Below, piece by piece: positions 47,769 to 55,279 of a stretch of DNA of 64,000 bases. Under the pieces are notes generated by a model. The model worked only from the letters and a program-made list of their open reading frames with translations, had not been told where the DNA came from and did no database searches. The position numbers and the translations under genes are program-made. Position 1 is the first letter of the stretch. Each line of letters opens with the position of its first letter. Source of the stretch: Paenibacillus bouchesdurhonensis (lineage in GTDB: Bacteria > Bacillota > Bacilli > Paenibacillales > Paenibacillaceae); NCBI RefSeq assembly GCF_900155685.1, contig NZ_LT732548.1, forward strand, positions 3,220,887 through 3,284,886. Reading direction: 5' to 3'.

Positions 47769-48787
47769 TAGAACGCACCCTCCCGTTCTTGGAAATGCGT
47801 CGGTTTGCCAAGAGTGTCTCCCCCTGCTTCAATCCAGCTAACCGTCCATTCCATCATTTGCCGCAGCGTAACGCGAGGATATCCAAACAGACGATGAGAA
47901 TTTGAGGCATTATTCAATAAGGCGGTTGGCTGTTCTACGCCAGTAAATATGGGAGCTGTCCCGAACATTTCCCCGAAACGCTCTGCCAGCCAGCGAATGG
48001 ATACTGTCTCCGGCCCCGTAATATTTAGTGTGACTGGCGGGGAATCGCAGAGCAGCAACGAGCGTATTGCCATTTCATTAGCATCTCCTTGCCAAATGAC
48101 ATTGACCTGGCCCATGCTCAAATCAATCGCCGTCCCTTCGTTGACAGCTTTAGCGATTTCCAGCAAAATCCCATACCGCATATCGATCGCATAGTTTAAG
48201 CGAAAATTGACAAGTGGCGTGCCATTTTTACGGGAAAAATATTCAAACACTCTTTCTCGGCCAAGGCATGATTGCGCATATTCACCTACGGGAGCCGGAG
48301 GCGTCTCTTCAGAGGCGCCTCCCGACGCGACAGCAGTTAGCGGATAAATATTACCTGAGGAAAAAGCGACAATCCGCGATTGTGGATACTTCTCCGCTAC
48401 ACGCCCCGGTAAATAAGCATTCATCGCCCATGTAAAATATTCGCGGCCAGTGGTGCCGAATTTATTTCCGGCCATATAAATCACATTGCGTGATTCCGGA
48501 AGCTTCGAGAGCGCTGCTTCATCCAGCAAATCTGCAGCAATCGTAGCCACCCCTGCGGACTCCAGTTCATCTCGCAATTCCCCCGAAGAGAATCTGGATA
48601 CCCCGGTTACTTTCTTACCGATTCCGGCTGCGTCGATCCCTCTTTTCAGCAGCTTAGCTAGACTTGGCCCCATCTTACCGCCAACACCGAGGATGAGAAT
48701 ATCTCCATCCAGCTTCGTTAAATCCTCTATTAGACGTTCAGAAGGTTCACTTAACTTACTCTCCAATTCGCTTGTCGTTCTCAACAT
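47768..48787 (-). CDS. NAD-dependent epimerase/dehydratase (extended SDR)
   Basis: About 339 residues. The nucleotide-binding stretch is ILILGVGGKMGPSLAKLLKR, then VIYMAGNKFGTTG, and VAFSSGNIYPLT where the catalytic Ser would lie. The family's YxxxK motif is modified: EYAQSCLGRERVFEY carries Tyr but Gly-Arg follows instead of the usual Lys, so catalysis may differ. The frame extends 28 codons upstream, but the ATG at 48787 has AGAGGTGAG ahead. First gene of the lyase operon; a TATAAT at 48860-48865 and a cre-like site lie upstream. Confidence 0.8.
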   Translation of the reverse strand: MLRTTSELESKLSEPSERLIEDLTKLDGDILILGVGGKMGPSLAKLLKRGIDAAGIGKKVTGVSRFSSGELRDELESAGVATIAADLLDEAALSKLPESRNVIYMAGNKFGTTGREYFTWAMNAYLPGRVAEKYPQSRIVAFSSGNIYPLTAVASGGASEETPPAPVGEYAQSCLGRERVFEYFSRKNGTPLVNFRLNYAIDMRYGILLEIAKAVNEGTAIDLSMGQVNVIWQGDANEMAIRSLLLCDSPPVTLNITGPETVSIRWLAERFGEMFGTAPIFTGVEQPTALLNNASNSHRLFGYPRVTLRQMMEWTVSWIEAGGDTLGKPTHFQEREGAF

Positions 48788-48859
48788 TCTCACCTCTTCT
48801 AGTAATATGATCAGATGGAAATCAATACCTCTTGTTATTTCCATTCTAAAAGTGGCCCC

Positions 48860-48902
48860 ATTATAAGACAACGTCTTTAAATCGCCCTTAAAAGCGCTTT
48901 CA
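48860..48902 (-). promoter_or_regulatory. Promoter -10 and cre-like site of the lyase operon
   Basis: TATAAT on the minus strand at 48860-48865. Upstream, 48889-48902 reads TGAAAGCGCTTTTA on the minus strand, one mismatch from the CcpA cre consensus and overlapping the expected -35 region. The AAAGCGCTTT core is shared with the importer promoter. Confidence 0.6.
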
Positions 48903-48910
48903 ATCTATGC

Positions 48911-48943
48911 AAAAAAAAAGACCGGAGAGATATCCCCAGTCTT
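48911..48943 (-). terminator. Terminator of the sigma factor gene
   Basis: Stem AAGACTGGGGA / TCTCCGGTCTT with nine T residues on the minus strand, just below the sigma gene stop at 48950. Confidence 0.8.
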
Positions 48944-48949
48944 GGATCG

Positions 48950-49450
48950 CTATGCACTTGCAATTTCTTTGGATTGGCTGCGTAGTCTTTGTCTTGCCCG
49001 ATACAAGGTAATTTTAAATTTAGACAGTGATATCTCCATCAAGTTAGCGGATTCTTGGTAGGAAAAGCCGTGAACATCATATAACAGCACGGCCTGCTGC
49101 TGACTCGGGGACAGCAATGACAATTGATGATAGAGTTCCAGTCGATTCTCTTCCCGGAGCACATTCGTCTCAGGCGTTTCCTCACAAGCAAAACGATAGA
49201 AAAATTCATTTTCGTAGGAAGAGGAACGACTCTCCTTGCGCAGCTTATCTATGTAAGCATTATGGGACACGCGAAACAACCATGGTTTTACTTTTTTCTC
49301 CGGCAATTGCTCAAGATGTCCCCATGCCCGGCAGAACGTCTCTTGCGTCAAATCCTCCGCGGTATGATGGTTGCGGCATAAATAGAATAGATAACGATAT
49401 ACGTCAACTTTATACTCTCGGTAAGCTTTGTCGAGTGATAAGAATGTCAT
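48950..49450 (-). CDS. ECF-family RNA polymerase sigma factor
   Basis: A 166-residue extracytoplasmic-function sigma factor. Region 2 is DVYRYLFYLCRNHHTAEDLTQETFCRAW with the WLFRVSHNAYIDKLRK helix, and region 4 is LSLLSPSQQQAVLLYDVHGFSYQESANLMEISLSKFKITLYRARQRLR. No anti-sigma gene follows; a terminator closes the gene directly. The carboxypeptidase gene is 27 bp upstream and probably shares the transcript, which points to cell-wall stress. GGGGGAAA precedes the ATG at 49450. Confidence 0.9.
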   Translation of the reverse strand: MTFLSLDKAYREYKVDVYRYLFYLCRNHHTAEDLTQETFCRAWGHLEQLPEKKVKPWLFRVSHNAYIDKLRKESRSSSYENEFFYRFACEETPETNVLREENRLELYHQLSLLSPSQQQAVLLYDVHGFSYQESANLMEISLSKFKITLYRARQRLRSQSKEIASA

Positions 49451-49477
49451 TTGCAGTTTCCCCCTATACTTCTCTCT

Positions 49478-50434
49478 TTAACTTTTGAATCCGTAATCCA
49501 GCAATTTTATCGTGTCTGACCATACCCCTAGCTCTGTCGAATGCAGAACAACTGTAATCAGCTCTTTGTTATTGCGAAGCGCTGATCCGACCAGACAGTA
49601 GCCTGCCATTTCGGTGTAGCCCGTTTTTATTCCATTTGCTCCTCTGAAGTACCATTCGTTATCAGGCTGAATCAGTCTGTTCCGATTATGGTAAGAAGAT
49701 GCCGACTCTTGGCCCTGGCTATAGTAAACCGACTCGTTGACGATAGCCTGAAACAATTCATGATTCATCGCCGCCTTAGCAATAACGGCTATGTCTCGCG
49801 CTGTCGTGTAATGATCTGGATCATGGAGCCCATGCGGATTAACAAAATGACTGTTCTTCGCCCCTAGCTCCTTGGCACGCCGATTCATCAATTCAGCGAA
49901 ATGGGCTAACGCTTCCTCCGTTCCCAGCTTCTGCCCCGTATCCTTCTCGGCGATATATACCGCAGCGGTTCGGGCAGCATCATTCCCGGAGGGAAGCATC
50001 ATCGCCGCAACCAAATCTTGAACCGACAACCTATCCCCTTCCCACAAGCCAGCACTACTCTCATCTGCCCTGCGAAGCCTCGCCTCTTCTCCGACTGTCA
50101 CCAATTCATCGGGCTCCCCCTTTTCCAGCACAATCAATGCGGTTAAAATTTTGGTCGTGCTGGCCGGGTACATTTTTTTCTTATCATTATGGGCATACAA
50201 AATCTTCCCGTTTTCCTGATCCATGACGAGTATGGCCTTCCCTTCCACGTCTTTCAATTCAGGGATCTTGAGCCCACGCCAATGTGTTTCAACCTTATTC
50301 AACAACGCAGCAGCGCGCGGGTGCAGCCGCTCAAGCTGCAGATTGTTGCTCAGGAACAGCAGTAATACGATCATTGCCAGTAGAGCGAGCCATTTTTTTC
50401 GCAAATAACCTCTTACCCCTTTCTCTGCATGCAT
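49478..50434 (-). CDS. D-alanyl-D-alanine carboxypeptidase (PBP5-type, S11 family)
   Basis: A 318-residue membrane-anchored serine enzyme that trims the terminal D-Ala from peptidoglycan stem peptides. An N-terminal membrane segment (residues 13-31) holds it to the membrane. The catalytic motifs are S92-T-T-K95, S149-G-N151 and K-T-G in NGIKTGYTE. The C-terminal PBP5_C domain found in DacA/DacF is absent, so the protein ends with the catalytic domain. The ECF sigma gene follows 27 bp later. An upstream terminator isolates it from the diguanylate cyclase gene. Confidence 0.92.
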   Translation of the reverse strand: MHAEKGVRGYLRKKWLALLAMIVLLLFLSNNLQLERLHPRAAALLNKVETHWRGLKIPELKDVEGKAILVMDQENGKILYAHNDKKKMYPASTTKILTALIVLEKGEPDELVTVGEEARLRRADESSAGLWEGDRLSVQDLVAAMMLPSGNDAARTAAVYIAEKDTGQKLGTEEALAHFAELMNRRAKELGAKNSHFVNPHGLHDPDHYTTARDIAVIAKAAMNHELFQAIVNESVYYSQGQESASSYHNRNRLIQPDNEWYFRGANGIKTGYTEMAGYCLVGSALRNNKELITVVLHSTELGVWSDTIKLLDYGFKS

Positions 50435-50551
50435 GTATCACGTGAAAATCGATAGTTCCATTATGGCTTTCATTGTTTTCTTTCAGTGTAAGAAATTATT
50501 AAGATTCCCTTAAGATTTTGCTGCAAATATCTTAACCTTTCGATAAAATAC

Positions 50552-50585
50552 AAAAAAACGCGTTGCCTGTTGCAGGGCAGCGCGT
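50552..50585 (-). terminator. Terminator of the kinase/diguanylate cyclase unit
   Basis: Hairpin ACGCG-TGCC / GGCA-ACGCGT with seven T residues on the minus strand. Confidence 0.8.
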
Positions 50586-50599
50586 CATTTGGATGATTC

Positions 50600-51262
50600 T
50601 TAAAATAGTATTTTCTTCTTTTTTAGCGAGTACTCCAGCTCCTTCAAATATTTATGCCTGTCCTCTCTGTACAGCGAATAACGGTTCCTTCCGAGCTTTT
50701 TCGCATGATACATCGCCAAATCAGCTTCAGCCATCATTTTTTGCCGATCAACATGCCGGCCTTCACTAACGCTGATTCCGATGCTGCCTGTCACCGTAAT
50801 ATTCCGGCCCTGGATTTCGAACGACCTGCTGATTTTATCCAAAATAAGCGCTGCGAGGATTTCTACCTTGTTCGGGTCGCAATTTTTCATTATGAACACA
50901 AATTCGTCGCCGCCGATTCGAAAGGCCAACTGATTTTTGTTTGTTATTTGCCGCAATCTTATGCTGACATCATGAAGAAGCTGATCTCCGGCCTGATGAC
51001 CGTAAGTATCGTTAATTTCCTTGAAATGATCTAAATCGAGAGATAATACGGCAAGATGATCCTTCCCCTTATGGCGATTCCAAAAGTGATCAAAGCCGTT
51101 TCTGTTCATTAGTCCTGTTACAGCATCTGTATATGCAAGCTTCATCAGCATAGTCCTCTCACGCAGCAGTGACCTAAGAACAATAGTGATTCCAACCAGC
51201 ATGGCACTTAACAGTCCAATGATGGTGATATAAATAATCCCAATATATTCTGCCATTTTCAT
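50600..51262 (-). CDS. Membrane-anchored diguanylate cyclase (GGDEF)
   Basis: About 221 residues. One N-terminal membrane segment (YIGIIYITIIGLLSAMLVGI) is followed by a complete GGDEF domain: LSLDLDHFKEINDTYGHQAGD, the signature RIGGDEFVFIM, and SIGISVSEGRH with YHAKKLGRN. The c-di-GMP inhibitory RxxD site five residues before GGDEF is missing (NKNQ there), so feedback inhibition is unlikely. The start is uncertain; the ATG at 51262 is favoured over 51349, which would overlap the hybrid kinase. It lies 28 bp after the kinase gene and is probably co-transcribed. Confidence 0.85.
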   Translation of the reverse strand: MKMAEYIGIIYITIIGLLSAMLVGITIVLRSLLRERTMLMKLAYTDAVTGLMNRNGFDHFWNRHKGKDHLAVLSLDLDHFKEINDTYGHQAGDQLLHDVSIRLRQITNKNQLAFRIGGDEFVFIMKNCDPNKVEILAALILDKISRSFEIQGRNITVTGSIGISVSEGRHVDRQKMMAEADLAMYHAKKLGRNRYSLYREDRHKYLKELEYSLKKKKILF

Positions 51263-51290
51263 CTCACATCCCATTTCACTTGAAAGACTC

Positions 51291-54200
51291 TCAAGCAATG
51301 ATTTCAGCCTTTGGTATCGTAAAAGCAACGGTCGTTCCTTCGCCACCAACGCTGTTAATCCGCAAGCCTTGCCCGTATAGCTGCTTCAGGCGCCGATCCG
51401 TATTGATTAACCCAATCCCTCGTCGCGGATGCAATTCGGCATGAAGCAAGCCCTGCAGCTTCTCTTCCTCGATCCCTACCCCATCATCCTCAATTATAAT
51501 TTCGGTGTGATCCGTACGATCAAGGATGCGAATGGTTACTGTCCCTCCGCTAACCCGAGTTAATAGCCCATGTCTTACCGAGTTCTCTACTATTGGCTGT
51601 ATGGACAATGGAGGTAGGTGTACCATACTGTATTCTTGCAAATCCCAGACCACTTGCAGCCTATCGCCGAAGCGCTCCTTCTCAATATAAAGATAGGAGC
51701 GGAGAAGCTCCAGCTCGTGCTCAATAGGAACTACCCTCTGCAAGTTGCATACATCAAAACTAGTGCGCAGGTAGCTGCCAAATCGCTCTAGAAGAGCGGC
51801 CATCCTGGATGTGTCGGTGACACTAAGCGAGGCTACAGAGTTTAATGTATTAAATAGGAAGTGAGGCTGTATTTGTGCCTGCAGCCAAGCCGCCTCCATG
51901 CGAAGGCGTTCCATGATCGATTGCTTTAACTGAATCAGAGCACGAACCCTTGTTTTCAGTTCTAGTCCATCCATCGGCTTACTCAAATAATCATTGGCTC
52001 CAGCCTTAAATCCGGTTTCAATATCTTGAGGTCGGCTGCTTGCAGTCAAGAGCAGAATCGGCAGCTCAGAGATCGAATATTTGCTGCGAATTTTGCGAGT
52101 CAGCTCATACCCCGATATATGCGGCATCATCACGTCGGAGATGACTAAGTCCCATTCCCCTGAATCCAGCAATAACAATGCTTCTTCGGCGTTTGTCACA
52201 GCCGAAATATGGTACTTTTCCGCGGACAGCAAATATTGTAATATTTTTAAATTTACCGGGTCATCGTCCACAGCGATAATTTTAGGATGGTTATTGCATG
52301 GCAATATCCCTGAGCCTAAAATGTCCTCTTCTAAATTGGACAGCTTAGCGAGTTCATGAGACGTTACAAGTGACCATGGAGCTTCCTGTTGTTCCTCCAC
52401 TGCTTCTCCAGCCGCAATTTCTCCTCCAGCTTCTTTTCCGGCTTCTTCCCCGGCGCCAGCCATAAGCGGCAAAGAAAAACTAAATACTGATCCATGCCTC
52501 GGCTCAGAGCGTAACTCCAAAGTGCTTCCATGTAGTTCGACTAACTGTTTGCAGATGCTTAATCCGAGTCCTAGCCCGCCTTCAGCATAGGTATTTCCTT
52601 GTTCATAGGGAAGAAATATTCTCTGCTGCGTTTCGCGATCCATGCCGATTCCGGTGTCGCGTACAAAAATATAAGCCCTCTGCTTCCTTACTTCAGCAGA
52701 TAAAACGATAAAGCCCTCATTCGTATACTTTATCGCGTTATGCAATAGATTGAATAGAATTTGAATCAGCCGATTCTCGTCGGCAAAGACTCGAGGAAAC
52801 GTATCCGGCACGTCCAAAATCAATTCTATTTTTTTGCTATCGCTTAAATAGCGAAGCATATCGAATATGCCTGAAGACGCTGCCAACAAACTTACGCTCT
52901 GCCAATTTAGTCGGATCTGTCCCTCCTTCAGCAGAGTAACGTCCAGCAGGTCGTTCAGCTGCAGCGACATCCTTTGCCCAACCTGAATAATAAGCTCTAT
53001 ATCGCTGCGATGCCGATCCTCCAAGTGATTTTCCCCATTATTCAGTACCGCCTGGGCCATATTGATCATGCCATGCAGCGGATTTTTTAACTCATGGGAG
53101 GTATTGGCAAGAAAGTCATCCTTGAGCTTGTCCGCTTTTTGCAGGCGGTCGGCAAGTCGCTCGGCATGAATCGTAGTCTGTGAGAATCGAATAAACCAAA
53201 AGGCGGCAAAGCCAAAAAAGGCAATGATGAGATCGAACGGATAGTAGGGCATATCCATCCAAAACCTGTTTTTCACGATTCCTCCGATAAAAATATTGTT
53301 GGAAATGGCAGCAGCCCCCAGTAGAATAAAAAAGGCCGACCTCTTTCCTTCTTTAATGGAACGAAAGGCTAATCCCGGGATAATCACGATGACAGCCAGC
53401 ATGACAATTAGCAAAAAATAATTAGCTGCCCCAAGATAGTGCTCCGGCAATCCGAGGGTTATCATTATGCTAGCGACGCTGAATGCAATAACGGTACGGA
53501 TCGCCTTCTTCAGATCCTTTCGGCCAAGCAGGGATTTCGTGCACAACATTAAAAAGTTCGCTAAGCAAATGTAGGTAACAATTTTAAGTTTGATCGTCCA
53601 TTCCAGTTCGATAGGCAGCCAGACTAGAAGCAGTTTGTCATCATCGGCCAAAACGGAGAGAATGGCAAAGAAAATGGTTACGGCAAAATAGAGTAGTCCT
53701 TTGTTGCGATGACCCAGGACAAACAAAATGCCTGCATATATTCCATGCAGCAGCAGCACTACGCATACGATAATCTGCATCATTTCAGACAACAGCCTCT
53801 CGCTCACCATTGCGGACACAGTACCGAACTGGACGGACTGCACGATTCCCCCCATGCCGTAAATATGGAAGTTGGATACATGGAGAATAATATCGATCTC
53901 AGTTTCCTCGGTTTGAAAGTTGACCAAATAGGGAACGTTCCTGGCTTTATTCTGCTCTTTCGCCTCACCTGGCTGTCCCATTTGGCCATACCATTGACCG
54001 TTAATATACAATCTTGAAGCTGTCTGCACATTGGGAAAACGTATGGAATAGACCGAATCTGTATCTTGTATCAAAACTCGCAGTCGGTATGTTCCGTATT
54101 CGTACTCCCGATTTATTGAAGGGCTCCATTTGCCCGGAACTTGCATAATAACGCTGTCAATTTCAGTATGCTGCCCTATCTCTTGTCTATGCTCCCGCCC

Positions 54201-54449
54201 TTGTTCTTGCGTCGCTGCCGGTTCAACGTAACGTCCAGGATAGAACCTCCACTCACCGTCCAGTGTAATAATCTGTTGATCATCAAATAACCACTGCCTA
54301 AGATCAAGCACCCCCTGTTCTGCCTTAGGGTGCTCCGGCACCATACGAAACGAGAGCCATATGAACCGCAAACTGACCAGCAGAAGCAAAAATAAGCTGA
54401 GATAGAGTAAAGCTTTCCTAGCTGTCATCTGCTTCGTAGAAATGGTCAC
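51291..54449 (-). CDS. DISM-type hybrid sensor kinase with two transmitter modules
   Basis: A 1052-residue membrane kinase. In order: N-terminal anchor (about 13-33), an extracytoplasmic jelly-roll-like DISM domain (about 45-200; GEWRFYPG, FPNVQTASRLYINGQWYG), seven membrane segments (about 210-410), HisKA with H in FLANTSHELKNPLHG, HATPase (NLLHNAIKYT, RDTGIGMD, GLGLGLSICKQL), a receiver (AVDDDPVNL, Asp in VISDVMMP), then a second LytS-type kinase (QIQPHFLFNTLNSVAS) with its own HATPase (QPIVENSVRHG). The start may be GTG at 54449. It follows the sortase by 29 bp. The likely partner is the REC-BTAD regulator at 59.5-60.7 kb, which is inference. Confidence 0.9.
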   Translation of the reverse strand: MTISTKQMTARKALLYLSLFLLLLVSLRFIWLSFRMVPEHPKAEQGVLDLRQWLFDDQQIITLDGEWRFYPGRYVEPAATQEQGREHRQEIGQHTEIDSVIMQVPGKWSPSINREYEYGTYRLRVLIQDTDSVYSIRFPNVQTASRLYINGQWYGQMGQPGEAKEQNKARNVPYLVNFQTEETEIDIILHVSNFHIYGMGGIVQSVQFGTVSAMVSERLLSEMMQIIVCVVLLLHGIYAGILFVLGHRNKGLLYFAVTIFFAILSVLADDDKLLLVWLPIELEWTIKLKIVTYICLANFLMLCTKSLLGRKDLKKAIRTVIAFSVASIMITLGLPEHYLGAANYFLLIVMLAVIVIIPGLAFRSIKEGKRSAFFILLGAAAISNNIFIGGIVKNRFWMDMPYYPFDLIIAFFGFAAFWFIRFSQTTIHAERLADRLQKADKLKDDFLANTSHELKNPLHGMINMAQAVLNNGENHLEDRHRSDIELIIQVGQRMSLQLNDLLDVTLLKEGQIRLNWQSVSLLAASSGIFDMLRYLSDSKKIELILDVPDTFPRVFADENRLIQILFNLLHNAIKYTNEGFIVLSAEVRKQRAYIFVRDTGIGMDRETQQRIFLPYEQGNTYAEGGLGLGLSICKQLVELHGSTLELRSEPRHGSVFSFSLPLMAGAGEEAGKEAGGEIAAGEAVEEQQEAPWSLVTSHELAKLSNLEEDILGSGILPCNNHPKIIAVDDDPVNLKILQYLLSAEKYHISAVTNAEEALLLLDSGEWDLVISDVMMPHISGYELTRKIRSKYSISELPILLLTASSRPQDIETGFKAGANDYLSKPMDGLELKTRVRALIQLKQSIMERLRMEAAWLQAQIQPHFLFNTLNSVASLSVTDTSRMAALLERFGSYLRTSFDVCNLQRVVPIEHELELLRSYLYIEKERFGDRLQVVWDLQEYSMVHLPPLSIQPIVENSVRHGLLTRVSGGTVTIRILDRTDHTEIIIEDDGVGIEEEKLQGLLHAELHPRRGIGLINTDRRLKQLYGQGLRINSVGGEGTTVAFTIPKAEIIA

Positions 54450-54478
54450 GACTAAACAATTCCTTTATCAAATAATGG

Positions 54479-55147
54479 TTATTCATCATCCATCTCTGCC
54501 TGCTTCGCATGTACGATTAAGCGATGAGTCGGGTTAACCAAGGGCTCGCAAGTAATTAAAGTCAGGACACGATCGCTGTCATTCCCCTCCAGCACTGATA
54601 CGTCAGTAGGCTTGACTACCGAAATTTGATATACGGAATAGACAAATTGTTCTCCCTTGGATCGCACGACAATTTCATCCCCTACCGCAACCTCGCCCAG
54701 CCGATTGAACAATCGTCCAGTAGTTCGAGAACGATGCGCTGCAATGGCCGCATTGCCGATTTTACCTAAAGGGGCAGTCTCTGTCATATGTGCAGCTGCA
54801 TGCTGCAAATTCTGTTTTGAAGCCCCTTCTAATACCGGTAGCTTCAAATCGATGGAGTCGATGATGATCGTACCTATGCCTTCTTCCTCTTCCATAGCGG
54901 CACTCTCCGCGATAACCCCCTCTTGTTCGGCCTCTGTATTCATTTCCTCCAGCCAACGGGACACTTCTGCATAGCTCGACATCAAGCCGGCATCCTTCCC
55001 CCCAGTCGTCTGAATATGATTCACTTCCGCATTTTCAATCGCTTGCAAAAGCCTATCCTGTTTATGCTCGCTATACAACACCGTCATCTTTGGATATAAA
55101 ACGATGCAAATTCCGACAACAATAATTACGTACGCTAATTTACGCAT
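54479..55147 (-). CDS. Sortase (class D-like)
   Basis: A 222-residue transpeptidase that cleaves LPxTG-type signals and anchors proteins to peptidoglycan. An N-terminal membrane segment (residues 5-19) is followed by an acidic linker and the sortase barrel: catalytic H138 in IAAHRSRTTGRLFNRL, C200 in TLITC, and R209 in THRLIVHA. The IxxHR and TLxTC forms place it with class D (YhcS-like). The LPKTG protein just upstream is the obvious substrate. AGGAG precedes ATG 55147. Co-transcribed with the hybrid kinase downstream. Confidence 0.9.
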   Translation of the reverse strand: MRKLAYVIIVVGICIVLYPKMTVLYSEHKQDRLLQAIENAEVNHIQTTGGKDAGLMSSYAEVSRWLEEMNTEAEQEGVIAESAAMEEEEGIGTIIIDSIDLKLPVLEGASKQNLQHAAAHMTETAPLGKIGNAAIAAHRSRTTGRLFNRLGEVAVGDEIVVRSKGEQFVYSVYQISVVKPTDVSVLEGNDSDRVLTLITCEPLVNPTHRLIVHAKQAEMDDE

Positions 55148-55236
55148 AACATTTGCTCCTATTCATAATCTGTCATTCTACTTTGATTTGCCAAGTATAC
55201 AATCACTTTCTATACAAATTCTCAACTTATCTAATG

Positions 55237-55273
55237 AAAAAAAACCTTTCCCTGTAAATACCGGGAAAGGTTT
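55237..55273 (-). terminator. Terminator of the LPKTG surface protein gene
   Basis: 11 bp stem AAACCTTTCCC / GGGAAAGGTTT with a 10 nt loop, followed by eight T residues on the minus strand. Confidence 0.9.
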
Positions 55274-55279
55274 CGATCT

